Positions 1-8,686 of a DNA stretch of 57,775 bases are shown piece by piece. Where the stretch lies: contig NZ_JACSCH020000031.1 of the NCBI RefSeq assembly GCF_014451325.2, positions 1 through 57,775 on the forward strand, written 5' to 3'. Both the position numbers and the translations under genes were made by a program. Source of the stretch: Streptomyces sp. CB02980. GTDB lineage: Bacteria; Actinomycetota; Actinomycetes; Streptomycetales; Streptomycetaceae. A model generated the notes under the pieces. The model worked only from the letters and a program-made list of their open reading frames with translations, ran no database searches and was not told the origin of the DNA. Within the stretch, counting starts at the first letter, position 1, and the number at the start of each line of letters is the position of its first letter.

Positions 1-1146
1 GTCCTCGACGCCCTGCCTCGTACCGTCAACGGCAAGCTCGACCGCCGTGCCCTCCCCGCACCCGACGACACCACCGCTTCGGAAGGGGGACGGGCACCCC
101 GTAACCCGGCTGAGGAGATCCTCTGCGGTCTCTTCGCCGACAACCTCGGACTCGAATCCGTCGGCATCGACGACAACTTCTTCCACCGCGGCGGACACTC
201 CCTCCGCGCCACCCGCCTGATCAGCCGCATCCGCGCCGTCTGGGACACCCGCATCACCATCAGCGACCTGTTCCGGAGCCCCACGCCCGCCCTCCTCGCC
301 GAGCAGATCGCGGCCGGCAGCGGCGACGACCCCCTCGGCACCGTGCTGCCCATCCGGGCCGTCACGGAGACGAACTCCGGTGAACCGCCCCTGTTCTGCG
401 TCCACGCCGTGTCCGGGGTGAGCTGGGGGTACGCCGGTCTGCTGCCCCACCTCGACCAGGACCGGCCGGTCGTCGCGCTCCAGGCCCGCAGGCTCGGCGG
501 CCCGCACGACGCGCCGTCCTCCATCGAGGAGATGGCCGACGACTACCTCGCCGAGATCCGCCGGATCCAGCCGCACGGCCCGTACCACCTGCTCGGCTGG
601 TCCTTCGGCGGTCTGGTCGCGCACGCCGTGGCGGCCAGGCTGGAGGCGGCGGGGGAGGACGTGGCGCTGCTGGCCCTGCTCGACTCCTATCCGCTGCCCG
701 ACGGGTTCCGTGCGCCGGAGATCGACGGCCGGCACGTGCTGACCGCCCTGCTCGGCTCCGCCGGCGAGACGGTGGAGGTGCGCTGCGCGGACACGACGCC
801 GGACATCGGCGAACTCGCCGACGCGCTGCGCCGGTCGGACCCGGTGCTCGGCGCCCTCGAGCACGCGCAGGCGGCGGCCGTCGTGGCGGCCACCCTCGAC
901 AACCTGCGGATGCGGTACCGGTACGTGCCGGACGTCCGGTTCGGCGGCGACGCGGTGTTCTTCGACGCCACCGGCACTCCGGCTCCCGCGTCGGGGGCCG
1001 AGGCCTGGGCGCCGTACGTGACCGGACGGGTCGAGGAGTTCGCCGTCGACTGCGAGCACGCCCGGATGACCGAGGCGGAGCCGCTGCGCGCGATCGGACG
1101 GGTCCTGGCCCGGCGCCTGCGGCCTGCCCGTATCGCCCGTATCTGA
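1..1146 (+). CDS. NRPS C-terminal part: adenylation-domain end, PCP and thioesterase (5' truncated)
   Basis: The frame is open from base 1. It begins in the adenylation A10 motif (NGKLDRRALP, residues 10-19). A carrier-protein domain follows, with DNFFHRGGHSLRA around residues 58-70; the Ser of GGHSL is the phosphopantetheine site. A type I thioesterase starts near residue 115, with the nucleophile in GWSFGG, an acidic residue in LLDSYPLP and a His in CEHARM. Such a domain releases the finished peptide by hydrolysis or cyclisation, so this is the last module of an assembly line lying to the left. A strong hairpin at 1166-1202 closes the transcript. The downstream amino-acid cassette and PPTase fit the same cluster. 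The A-domain specificity pocket is outside the window, so the substrate cannot be read. The thioesterase start at 343 seen in isolation is only an internal ATG. Confidence 0.93.
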   Translation, partial: VLDALPRTVNGKLDRRALPAPDDTTASEGGRAPRNPAEEILCGLFADNLGLESVGIDDNFFHRGGHSLRATRLISRIRAVWDTRITISDLFRSPTPALLAEQIAAGSGDDPLGTVLPIRAVTETNSGEPPLFCVHAVSGVSWGYAGLLPHLDQDRPVVALQARRLGGPHDAPSSIEEMADDYLAEIRRIQPHGPYHLLGWSFGGLVAHAVAARLEAAGEDVALLALLDSYPLPDGFRAPEIDGRHVLTALLGSAGETVEVRCADTTPDIGELADALRRSDPVLGALEHAQAAAVVAATLDNLRMRYRYVPDVRFGGDAVFFDATGTPAPASGAEAWAPYVTGRVEEFAVDCEHARMTEAEPLRAIGRVLARRLRPARIARI

Positions 1147-1165
1147 TCTGAACACCTGGACGCCC

Positions 1166-1202
1166 GGGGCCCGTACGGCAGCACCACCGCCGTACGGGCC
1201 CC
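1166..1202. terminator. Intrinsic hairpin after the NRPS gene
   Basis: Perfect 14-bp arms (1166-1179 and 1189-1202) surround a 9-nt loop, 20 bases after the NRPS stop. There is no U tract, as is usual in Streptomyces. It separates the NRPS transcript from the kinase-led cassette. The remaining bases up to 1443 hold no convincing gene. Confidence 0.75.
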
Positions 1203-1443
1203 GGCGCGTTCGGCGTCGTACCGGCCGAGGCTCGCCCGCCAGGCACCCTCGGCGGAGCTGTCTCCGCGCCCCGGCGCGACGGCCCCGGCGCGTCCCCCGC
1301 CGGCCGGCCGCGCGCCGAACTGCCCGCATACTGCCGCCCGACCAGCCGGATCCGGGCCCCCGCGCTGCCTAGCGTGTGGGTGTCCGCACGATCGGCCAGG
1401 CCCTGTGAGTGGTGCGGTCCGGCCCCCAGAGGAAGTCAAGGAC

Positions 1444-2361
1444 ATGGTGGATCATTCCGGTTGGCGGGTCGGCGTCGCCTCGGCCCCGATACATCACGGC
1501 GAAATTCTCCAGGGCGTCTTTCCGCACCAGGGCCAGCTCACCCGGGGACTGGTCACCCTGCCGTGCACCGTTTACACCACCCGGGCCTCGTTCATCCCCG
1601 CTCGGGGCGAGGAGCTGACCGTCTACCCGACCTGGAAGACCAAGGCGCGACGGGCCGCCCAGCTCACCGCCGAGGCCTGCCTCCCGCCCGGGGAGGGACC
1701 GGTCGGCGGGCATCTCGAACTCACCGGCGACGTGCCGCTCTGCCGCGGCTTCGGCTCCTCCACGAGCGACGTCCTGGCCGCGGTCTGGGCCGTACAGGAC
1801 GCCCTGGTGTCCCCGCTGCCCCCCGAGGAGATCGCGAGGATCGCGGTGCGCGCCGAGACGGCGTCCGACTCCCTGATGTTCAACGAGAGTTCGGTGCTGT
1901 TCGCGCAGCGCGAGGGCAAGGTCATCGAGGACTTCGGGTACCGCATGCCGGCCGTGCGGGTCCTCGGCTTCGGCTCGCGGCCCGAGAACGAGGGCAAGGG
2001 CGTCGACACGCTGGCCTTCCCGCCCGCCGAGTACGGCAGCGCCGAACTCGAACTCTTCGCCGAACTGCAGGTGATGCTGCGCGAGGCCATCCACACCAAG
2101 GACGTCGCCCTCGTCGGCGCCGTCGCCACCGCCAGCACCGACATCAACCAGCGGCACCTGCCCATCCCCCGCCTCGACGGTCTGCGCTCCATCGTCCGCG
2201 AGACCGGCGCCCTCGGCATCCAGGCCGCGCACAGCGGGGACATCGCCGGGCTCCTCTACGACCGCGACGACCCCGAGGTCGAGGCCCGCACCGAGCACGC
2301 CCAGCGACTCCTGCACAACATCGGCATCCACGAGCAGTGGATCTTCACGACGGGTGACTGA
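1444..2361 (+). CDS. GHMP-family kinase, probable L-threonine kinase (PduX-like)
   Basis: A 305-aa GHMP-superfamily kinase. The N-terminal HGEILQG (residues 18-24) matches the GELLQG-type signature of PduX-like L-threonine kinases. The ATP-binding motif 2 is PLCRGFGSSTSDVL (98-111). I chose ATG 1444 because GAGGAAG lies about 8 nt upstream; an in-frame GTG at 1405 would add 13 residues. It is the first gene of a run in which successive genes overlap or touch (stop at 2361, next start at 2363). Beside a cysteine-synthase-like enzyme and an argininosuccinate-lyase-like enzyme, the likely product is O-phospho-L-threonine, activated for beta-replacement. Homoserine kinase is the main alternative, but no threonine synthase is nearby. 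Confidence 0.82.
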   Translation: MVDHSGWRVGVASAPIHHGEILQGVFPHQGQLTRGLVTLPCTVYTTRASFIPARGEELTVYPTWKTKARRAAQLTAEACLPPGEGPVGGHLELTGDVPLCRGFGSSTSDVLAAVWAVQDALVSPLPPEEIARIAVRAETASDSLMFNESSVLFAQREGKVIEDFGYRMPAVRVLGFGSRPENEGKGVDTLAFPPAEYGSAELELFAELQVMLREAIHTKDVALVGAVATASTDINQRHLPIPRLDGLRSIVRETGALGIQAAHSGDIAGLLYDRDDPEVEARTEHAQRLLHNIGIHEQWIFTTGD

Positions 2362-2362
2362 C

Positions 2363-3520
2363 ATGACTACGACCACGATCGCGGGCGTCGGCAGGCTGCA
2401 CGACTCGGTGGTGGACGCCACCGAACTGCCCCGCATCATCCAGGTGACCGACAACCTCTACGCGGCGGCGTTCAGCCTGATGAAGCTGCTGCCGGCGCGC
2501 TTCATCATCGACCGGGCCGAGGCCGCCGGACTGCTGCGGCCCGGCAGCCGGGTCATCGAGACCTCCTCCGGCACCTTCGCGCTCGGCCTGGCGATGGTGT
2601 GCCGGCTGCGCGGCTACGACCTGACCATCGTCGGCGACTCCGCCATCGACCGCGACCTGCGCAACCGGCTGGAGATGCTGGGCGCCACCGTCGAGATCGT
2701 CGAGTACGCCGGGCAGAGCGGCGGCATCCAGGGCGCCCGCCTCGCCCGTGTCGAGGAACTGCGCCGGATCCACCCCGACAGCTTCGTGCCCGGCCAGTAC
2801 GACAACCCCGACAACCCCGGTGCGTACGCCGTGGTCGCCGACCTCATCGGGGAGACCGTCGGCTCCGTCGACTGCCTGGTGGGCCCGGTCGGTTCCGGCG
2901 GCTCCACCGGCGGCCTCGCCGCCGCCCTGCGCCCCGCCGACCCGGCGCTGCACCTCGTCGGGGTGGACACCCACGGCTCGATCATCTTCGGCTCGCCCGA
3001 CGGACCGCGCACCCTGCGCGGCCTCGGCAGCAGCATCCACCCGGGGAACGTGCGCCACAGCGCCTACGACGAGGTGCACTGGGTCACCGCCCCCGAGGCC
3101 TTCCACGCCACCCACGAACTCTTCCGCAACCACGGGCTGTTCATGGGCCCCACCAGCGGCGCCTCCTTCCAGGTCGCCTCCTGGTGGGCCGCGCGCAACC
3201 CGGACAGCAAGGTCGTCATGGTGCTGCCCGACGAGGGCTACCGCTACCAGTCCACCGTCTACCACGCCGAGTGGCTGCGCGAGCAGGGCATCGAGCCGGC
3301 GCCGACCCCCGGAGGCCCGGTCACCGTCGACCACCCGCTGGACGCCCCGTCCTCGTGGACCCGTCTGGTGTGGGCCCGCCGGGGCTTCGACGACGTGATG
3401 ACGCCCGAGGTCCACGACCTCGGTGACGTGATGACGCCGGAGGTCCGCGACCTCGGTGACGTGTTGACCCAGGAGGTCCACGACCTCGGCGACCTGACGA
3501 CGCCGGAGGCCCGGTCGTGA
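2363..3520 (+). CDS. PLP-dependent cysteine-synthase-family enzyme (beta-replacement)
   Basis: A fold-type II PLP enzyme of 385 aa. The candidate PLP lysine is K41 in LMKLLPARF, the asparagine-loop equivalent is ETSSGTFALGLA, and the glycine-rich phosphate loop is GPVGSGGSTGG. Family members replace a beta-leaving group (acetate or phosphate) with a nucleophile. Here the neighbouring kinase suggests O-phosphothreonine as acceptor and an amine such as aspartate as donor, giving an adduct for the downstream lyase. ATG 2363 begins one base after the kinase stop; GTG 2354 is an in-frame alternative. The last about 42 residues form an 11-residue tandem repeat (DVMTPEVHDLG type) absent from ordinary family members as far as I recall. 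The gene ends in a GTGA overlap with the next. Confidence 0.85.
   Translation: MTTTTIAGVGRLHDSVVDATELPRIIQVTDNLYAAAFSLMKLLPARFIIDRAEAAGLLRPGSRVIETSSGTFALGLAMVCRLRGYDLTIVGDSAIDRDLRNRLEMLGATVEIVEYAGQSGGIQGARLARVEELRRIHPDSFVPGQYDNPDNPGAYAVVADLIGETVGSVDCLVGPVGSGGSTGGLAAALRPADPALHLVGVDTHGSIIFGSPDGPRTLRGLGSSIHPGNVRHSAYDEVHWVTAPEAFHATHELFRNHGLFMGPTSGASFQVASWWAARNPDSKVVMVLPDEGYRYQSTVYHAEWLREQGIEPAPTPGGPVTVDHPLDAPSSWTRLVWARRGFDDVMTPEVHDLGDVMTPEVRDLGDVLTQEVHDLGDLTTPEARS
3392..3514 (+). repeat. 33-bp in-frame tandem repeat, three and a partial copy
   Basis: Copies start at 3392, 3425 and 3458, with a partial copy at 3491. Each encodes an 11-residue unit resembling DVMTPEVHDLG. The unit length is a multiple of three, so copy-number change would lengthen the PLP enzyme's tail without a frameshift. 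Confidence 0.9.
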
Positions 3521-4854
3521 CCACCCCGCTGCTGCTTCTCGTCGAGTCCAACACCACCGGCACAGGGCGCCAGTTCGCCGCGCGGGCCCGCGATCTCGGA
3601 GTCGTACCCGTCCTCCTGAGCGCCGATCCCGCCCGCTACCCGTACGCCGCCGAGGACGGGCTGCGCACCGTCGTCGTGGACACCGCGGACGACGACGCCC
3701 TGTGGTTCGCCGTGACCGGCCTCGCCGCCGCCGCGCCGGTCGCCGGAGTGCTCTCCAGCTCCGAGTACTACGTCGCCACGGCCGCCGGACTCGCCGCGCG
3801 CCTCGGGCTTCCCGGCCCGTCCGCCGACGCCGTCCGAGCCTGCCGCGACAAGGCCGCGCAGCGCCGCACCCTGGCCGAGGCCGGGGTGCCCGTGCCCCGC
3901 TTCTCGGTGGCCGGCGAGGTCGCCGAGGCGATCGCCGCCGCCCAGTGGCTCGGCGGCCCGGTCGTCGTCAAGCCGGTGCAGGGGTCGGGGAGCCTGGGCG
4001 TACGCCTGTGCCGCGACCGGGACGAGGTGGCCGGCCACGCGAAGGGGCTGCTGGCCGCCACCGTCAACGAACGCGGTCTGCGCACCCCGGGCGTGGTCCT
4101 CGTCGAGCAGTACCTGACCGGGCGCGAGTTCTCGGTGGAGGTCTTCGGCGAGGAGGCCGTCGTCACGGTCGCCAAACACGTCGGCGCGCCCCCGGTGTTC
4201 GTCGAGACGGGGCACGACGTGCCCGCCGTTCTGCCCGCCGCACAGGCCGCCGCGCTCGTCGACACGGCCGTACGCGCCGTCGGGGCCCTCGGCCTCGGTT
4301 GGGGCGCGGCCCATGTCGAGCTGCGGCTCGACGGCGACGTCGCCCGCGTCATCGAGGTCAATCCGCGGCTGGCCGGCGGCATGATCCCGGAACTCGTGCG
4401 CCGGGCCCGCGGCGTCGACCTGGTCGGCGCCCAGGTGCGGGCCGCACTCGGCGAGCCCGTCGACCTCTCCGGTGCGCCGGACGCCGCGGGCGCGGCCTCC
4501 ATTCGCTTCCTGACGGCCGGCACCGACAGCGTCCTCGCGGACGTCGCCGCCGCCGAGGCGGCGGCCCGCGCCGTACCCGGTGTCGTCGACACCGCCCTCT
4601 ACCGCCCGGCCGGAACCACGGTCGTACCGGCCGAGGACTTCAGGGGGCGGGTGGGTCATGTGATCGCGGCCGGTACGGCTCCGGAGGAGTCGGCCGAGGC
4701 GGCCGAGACCGCGCTCACGCTGGGACTCGCCACAGCGCTGACGGCGCTGACGGCAGTGACGCCGGTGACGCCGGTGACGGCGAGCGTGCCGATGAGCGAT
4801 GCGCCCGGCGTGCCCGCGAGCGGCGCGCCCGCGAGGGAGGCGGTGCCGGTATGA
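3517..4854 (+). CDS. ATP-grasp domain ligase
   Basis: A 445-aa ATP-grasp protein. Visible features are a carbamoyl-phosphate-synthase-like N-terminal domain (LLLVESNTTGTGRQF, 6-20), ATP-binding Lys candidates K112 and K152 (VVVKPVQGSGSLGV), and the metal-binding VIEVNPRLAGG (E280, N282). The family joins a carboxylate to an amine or thiol through an acyl phosphate. The gene starts by GTGA overlap with the PLP enzyme and ends by ATGA overlap with the lyase, so it is likely to act in the same pathway. It could couple or protect an intermediate, or condense the diamino acid with a second acid; no substrate can be read. Its tail (about 405-445) is Ala/Thr/Val/Pro-rich with a 9-bp DNA periodicity near 4741-4790 and is probably unstructured. 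Confidence 0.85.
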   Translation: MTTPLLLLVESNTTGTGRQFAARARDLGVVPVLLSADPARYPYAAEDGLRTVVVDTADDDALWFAVTGLAAAAPVAGVLSSSEYYVATAAGLAARLGLPGPSADAVRACRDKAAQRRTLAEAGVPVPRFSVAGEVAEAIAAAQWLGGPVVVKPVQGSGSLGVRLCRDRDEVAGHAKGLLAATVNERGLRTPGVVLVEQYLTGREFSVEVFGEEAVVTVAKHVGAPPVFVETGHDVPAVLPAAQAAALVDTAVRAVGALGLGWGAAHVELRLDGDVARVIEVNPRLAGGMIPELVRRARGVDLVGAQVRAALGEPVDLSGAPDAAGAASIRFLTAGTDSVLADVAAAEAAARAVPGVVDTALYRPAGTTVVPAEDFRGRVGHVIAAGTAPEESAEAAETALTLGLATALTALTAVTPVTPVTASVPMSDAPGVPASGAPAREAVPV

Positions 4855-6401
4855 GCGGCGCGCAGGAGGCAGGCGTCCACACCGGCCGGCTCCGCACCGG
4901 GCTCGACCCGCGCGCCCATCGCATCGTCTACGACCAGTACCGCACCGACGACGGCGACCCGGTGGGCGACGAACTGCGGCTGATCAGCGAGGTCGACCGG
5001 GCCCATCTGGTGATGCTCGCCGAACGCGGCATCGTGGACGCGAGCCGGGCCGCAGCCCTCCTCGACACCGTCGACGCCCTGCGCGCCGAGGACTTCGCCC
5101 CCGTACGGGCCCGCCCCATGCCGCGCGGCCTGTACCTGGCGTACGAGGGCTGGCTCGTCGACCGGCTCGGCCAGGAGACCGGCGGGGTGCTGCACACCGG
5201 GCGCTCCCGCAACGACCTCAATGCCACCACCGTACGACTCAAGGTGCGCGGCCCCTACGGGCAGCTCCTGGACGAAGTGGCCGAGCTGGCGCGGGTCCTG
5301 CTCGACAAGGGGGAGGAGTACCGGGACGTCACCATGCCCGCGTACACCCACGGCCAGCCCGCCGTGCCCATCAGCTACGGCCACTATCTGACCGGGGTCG
5401 CGGGCGGCGTGCTGCGCTCGCTCGCCGGACTGCTCGACGCCGGGCGGGAGATCGACGTCAACCCGCTCGGCGCGGGAGCCGTCGGCGGCACCTCCGTGCC
5501 GGTGGACCCGGCCCGTACCGCGGACCTCCTCGGCTTCACCGCCGCCGTGCCCAACTCGGTCGACGCGGTCGCCTCCCGCGACTTCGTGCTGCGGATGCTC
5601 TCCGCCGCCGCCGTCCTCGGCGTCCTCATGGCCCGGGTGGCCCGCGACCTGACCTGGTGGACGACGGAGGAGTTCGGGCTGCTCCGGATGGCCGACGACC
5701 TGGTCGGCTCCAGCTCGATGATGCCGCAGAAGCGCAACCCCTTCCTGCTCGAACACATCCAGGGCCGCTCGACCGCCGCCCTCGCCGGGTTCACCGGCGC
5801 CGCGGCGGCCATGTCCACCGCCGGCTACACCAACGCCATCGCCGTCGGCACCGAGGCCGCCCGCCATCTGTGGCCCGGTCTCGCCGACACCACCCGGGCC
5901 GTGACCCTGCTCCGGCTCGTCGTCGACGGGGCGGAACCCGACCGCGACCGGATGCGCGACCGCGCCCGGGAGGGCTTCACCTCGGCGACCTACCTCGCCG
6001 AACGCCTCGTCGTCGACGGCATCCCCTTCCGCACCGCCCACCACCTGGTCGGCGAGACCGTCCTCGCCGCCCTCGACAGCGGTACGCCGCTGTCCGAGGC
6101 GGCCCGCGCCCAGCCCGACGTGGCCGCGGCCGCCGCCGGATACCCGGCCGACTGGCTCGACCCGGAGACCGTGGCCGCCGCCTGCGCCCACGGCGGTGGC
6201 CCCGGCGGCACCGGACCGGCCGAGGCCCTGACCCGGGCACGGGCCGAACTCGCCGCCCTCACCGCCGAGTCGGCGGCCCGCCGTACGCGCTGGGCCGACG
6301 CCGCCGAGCGCCTCTCGGCCGAGGCCGCCAAGGTGGTGGCCGTCTCGTCGGACGACGTGCCGCCCGAGGAGACCGCCGCCAAGGTGGTGGCCGTCCGATG
6401 A
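4851..6401 (+). CDS. Argininosuccinate-lyase-like enzyme (fumarase/aspartase superfamily)
   Basis: A 516-aa protein with the three conserved superfamily regions: HTGRSRND (115-122), THGQPA (166-171), and the mobile-loop signature GSSSMMPQKRNP (286-297) containing the catalytic Ser. The superfamily eliminates fumarate from succinyl adducts. It sits between an ATP-grasp gene (ATGA overlap, start 4851) and an exporter (ATGA overlap, end 6401), inside a kinase/PLP cassette rather than an arginine operon. The likely reaction is therefore release of 2,3-diaminobutyrate plus fumarate from an aspartate adduct, as proposed from memory for Pac17 (pacidamycin) and DabB (friulimicin). The C-terminus carries a duplicated AAKVVAV segment from a 51-bp-spaced DNA repeat (about 6328 and 6379). 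Confidence 0.87.
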   Translation: MSGAQEAGVHTGRLRTGLDPRAHRIVYDQYRTDDGDPVGDELRLISEVDRAHLVMLAERGIVDASRAAALLDTVDALRAEDFAPVRARPMPRGLYLAYEGWLVDRLGQETGGVLHTGRSRNDLNATTVRLKVRGPYGQLLDEVAELARVLLDKGEEYRDVTMPAYTHGQPAVPISYGHYLTGVAGGVLRSLAGLLDAGREIDVNPLGAGAVGGTSVPVDPARTADLLGFTAAVPNSVDAVASRDFVLRMLSAAAVLGVLMARVARDLTWWTTEEFGLLRMADDLVGSSSMMPQKRNPFLLEHIQGRSTAALAGFTGAAAAMSTAGYTNAIAVGTEAARHLWPGLADTTRAVTLLRLVVDGAEPDRDRMRDRAREGFTSATYLAERLVVDGIPFRTAHHLVGETVLAALDSGTPLSEAARAQPDVAAAAAGYPADWLDPETVAAACAHGGGPGGTGPAEALTRARAELAALTAESAARRTRWADAAERLSAEAAKVVAVSSDDVPPEETAAKVVAVR

Positions 6402-7813
6402 ACGCGCGGCGCCGGGACGGGCTGCTGCGGCAGCGCGACTTCCGGCTCCTGTGGGCGGGGGAGACCACCAGCCGCTTCGGCAGCAACATCACCGGTGTCG
6501 CCATGCCGCTGGTGGCCGTGGTCACCCTGGACGCGAGCACCTTCTGGGTGAGCACCCTGGCGGCCGCCGCCTGGCTGCCCTGGCTCTTCCTCGGGCTGCC
6601 GGCGGGCGCCTGGGTGGACCGGCTGCCGCGCCGCCCGCTGATGGTCGCCTGCAACGTGGGCTCCCTGGTGCTCCTGCTCAGCGTGCCGGCCGCCGCGTGG
6701 CTCGATGTGCTGACCATGACGCAGCTGCTGGTGGTCTCCCTGCTCACCGGGGTCGCGAACGTCTTCTTCTCCATCGCCTACCGGGTGTACGTGCCGTTCG
6801 TCGTCCCCCGCGAGCACCTCACCGAGGCCAACGCCAAGCTCCAGGGCAGCGAATCGGCCGCGCAGCTCGCCGGGCTCGGCGGCGGCGGTGTCCTGGCCGG
6901 CGCGTTCGGAGCCGTCAACGGACTCCTCGCCGACGCCGCGACCTTCCTGGTCTCCACCCTGTGCCTGCTCGGCATCCGTGGGAAGGAACCGGCGCCGGAG
7001 CGACCCGAACGGCCCCAGGCCCTGCGCAAGGACGTCGCGGAGGGCCTGCGGCACACCGTCCGCGACCCGTACCTGCGCGTCCTGACCACGTACGGCACCG
7101 TCACCAACCTGCTGCTCACCGGCTACCAGGCCATCCTCACCGTGTTCCTCGTGCGGGAACTCCACGTCGGCGAGGCCACGGTGGGCTGGCTGCTGGCCGG
7201 CAGCAGCGTGGGCGGACTGCTCGGCGCCATCGTCGCCACCCCCATGGCACGGCGCTTCGGCACCGCGCGCGGCATGCTGCTCTGCAAGTTCGCCACGGCC
7301 CCGTTCGGGCTGCTCATCCCGCTGGCCGAACCGGGCTGGCGGGTCGTGCTGTTGCCCGTCGGCGGCGCCGTGCTCGCCCTGGGCGTCGTGTCCGCCAACG
7401 TCATCCAGGGCGCGTTCCGCCAGCAGTACTGCCCGCCGCAGCTGCTCGGCCGGGTCACCGCGAGCGTCTCGGTCGCCAACTTCGGTGCCATTCCCGTCGG
7501 TTCGCTGCTCGGCGGGGTGCTCGGCGGGGTGCTCGGACTGCGGCCCGCGCTGTGGCTGCTCACCGCCGGCCTCGCGGTCAGCTCCGCACTGCTGCTGGCC
7601 GGCCCCCTGCGGGCCCGCCGGGACCTGCCCACCGAACCGCCGACGCAACCACCCGCCCCATCACCCGTCCATCCACCTGTCCATCCACCCGTCCGGCGCC
7701 CCGCCCGACCGTCCGCCGAGTCCACCGAGCAGGGAGGTTCACCCGAGCCGGCGGATTCACCCGGTCCGGCCGATCGGCGGACCCTCCGGTACGCCGTTCC
7801 CGAACAAGGCTGA
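6398..7813 (+). CDS. MFS transporter, probable peptide/antibiotic exporter
   Basis: A 471-aa major-facilitator protein with about 12 hydrophobic segments from residue 20 to about 405. It has the DHA-like N-terminal arrangement RQRDFRLLWAGETTSRFGSN and the loop DRLPRRPLMV between helices 2 and 3. It starts by ATGA overlap with the lyase gene, so it belongs to the same transcript and probably exports the peptide or confers self-resistance. The C-terminal about 60 residues are Pro/His/Arg-rich, with a 12-bp periodic stretch near 7660-7700 (PVHPPVHPPVRRP), and are cytoplasmic and dispensable-looking. No substrate-specific motif is visible. Confidence 0.85.
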   Translation: MNARRRDGLLRQRDFRLLWAGETTSRFGSNITGVAMPLVAVVTLDASTFWVSTLAAAAWLPWLFLGLPAGAWVDRLPRRPLMVACNVGSLVLLLSVPAAAWLDVLTMTQLLVVSLLTGVANVFFSIAYRVYVPFVVPREHLTEANAKLQGSESAAQLAGLGGGGVLAGAFGAVNGLLADAATFLVSTLCLLGIRGKEPAPERPERPQALRKDVAEGLRHTVRDPYLRVLTTYGTVTNLLLTGYQAILTVFLVRELHVGEATVGWLLAGSSVGGLLGAIVATPMARRFGTARGMLLCKFATAPFGLLIPLAEPGWRVVLLPVGGAVLALGVVSANVIQGAFRQQYCPPQLLGRVTASVSVANFGAIPVGSLLGGVLGGVLGLRPALWLLTAGLAVSSALLLAGPLRARRDLPTEPPTQPPAPSPVHPPVHPPVRRPARPSAESTEQGGSPEPADSPGPADRRTLRYAVPEQG

Positions 7814-7868
7814 TCCGTCCCGACGGCCACCCGCGTCCGCGCATCCGTCATCGAACAGGAGGGGTCCC

Positions 7869-8669
7869 GTGAGTGATCCCAGAAGCGGTCCCTGGAGTTC
7901 CGCGAGCGGCACCCTGCTGCTCGCCCCCCTGCCACCGCCGCGTGCCCTGCCACGACCAGGTTCCCTGGACCTGTGGCTGCTCAGGGTCTCCGACGCCCGG
8001 GGCACCGGCCTCGACGCCGGTGTCCTGGACGCCACCGAGCGGCAGCGCGCCGCAGGTCTGGCGCACGCGGAGGACCGGGTCCGCTTCACCGCCGCCCATC
8101 TGGCGCTGCGCCGGCTGCTCGGCACGTACCTCGACACGCTTCCGCAGGACATCCGCTACGGCCGGGAGACCTGCCCCTGCTGCGGCGGCCCCCACGGGCG
8201 GCCGACCGTCCTGGGCGCCTCGCGCGGGCTGCACTTCTCGCTCTCCCACCGCGGGGACCTCGTCCTCGTCGGGACGGCGGTGGCGCCCATCGGCGTGGAC
8301 GTCGACCTGGTCGCCGACCCGGGCGGCGCCGCGGAACTCGCCGCCATGCTGCACCCCGCCGAACAGCGCGAGATCGAGGCGCTGCCGCCCCCGCGCCGCC
8401 CCAGGGCGCTGGCCCGGCTGTGGACCCGCAAGGAGGCCTACCTCAAGGGGCTCGGCACCGGTCTCGGCCGTGACCCGGCGGCCGACTACGTGGGCTCGGG
8501 CAGCCCCGACGGAACGCTGCCGCCCGCGGGCTGGACCCTGCTCGACATCCCCGTCGACCGCGGGTACGCGGCGGCGGTGGCCGTCCACGGCGAACTGACC
8601 ACACCGTCGCCCCGGGTGAACCGCCTGTCGGAGCGGGACATCAGGGGAGACCCGCCCGGCCGTGAGTGA
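7869..8669 (+). CDS. Sfp-type 4'-phosphopantetheinyl transferase
   Basis: A 266-aa Sfp/Gsp-type PPTase that moves phosphopantetheine from CoA to carrier-protein Ser, activating the PCP of the upstream NRPS. Diagnostic motifs are HFSLSHRGD (122-130), the metal-binding IGVDVD (141-146, D144 and D146) and WTRKEAYLKG (185-194). A CPCCGGPHGRP stretch (102-112) is typical of actinomycete members. GTG 7869 was chosen because AGGAGG lies 6-7 nt upstream; the open frame extends further left, but that part overlaps the exporter gene. It is the last gene before the strong terminator at 8687-8733, which marks the likely right boundary of the peptide cluster. Confidence 0.92.
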   Translation: MSDPRSGPWSSASGTLLLAPLPPPRALPRPGSLDLWLLRVSDARGTGLDAGVLDATERQRAAGLAHAEDRVRFTAAHLALRRLLGTYLDTLPQDIRYGRETCPCCGGPHGRPTVLGASRGLHFSLSHRGDLVLVGTAVAPIGVDVDLVADPGGAAELAAMLHPAEQREIEALPPPRRPRALARLWTRKEAYLKGLGTGLGRDPAADYVGSGSPDGTLPPAGWTLLDIPVDRGYAAAVAVHGELTTPSPRVNRLSERDIRGDPPGRE

Positions 8670-8686
8670 GTGGCCTCAGCCCCGGC

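Noticed and set aside
1444..2361. Homoserine kinase of threonine biosynthesis
   Set aside because: The HGEILQG start resembles PduX-type threonine kinases, and no threonine synthase or homoserine dehydrogenase is near.
4851..6401. Arginine-pathway argininosuccinate lyase (argH)
   Set aside because: It is embedded by overlaps in an NRPS-linked cassette with a threonine-kinase-like gene rather than with argG.
13..8669. Reading the first and second biosynthetic regions as one cluster
   Set aside because: About 35 kb of terminators and housekeeping genes (sepH, hemH, dut, kdpDE) lie between them, and the gene sets serve different chemistry.
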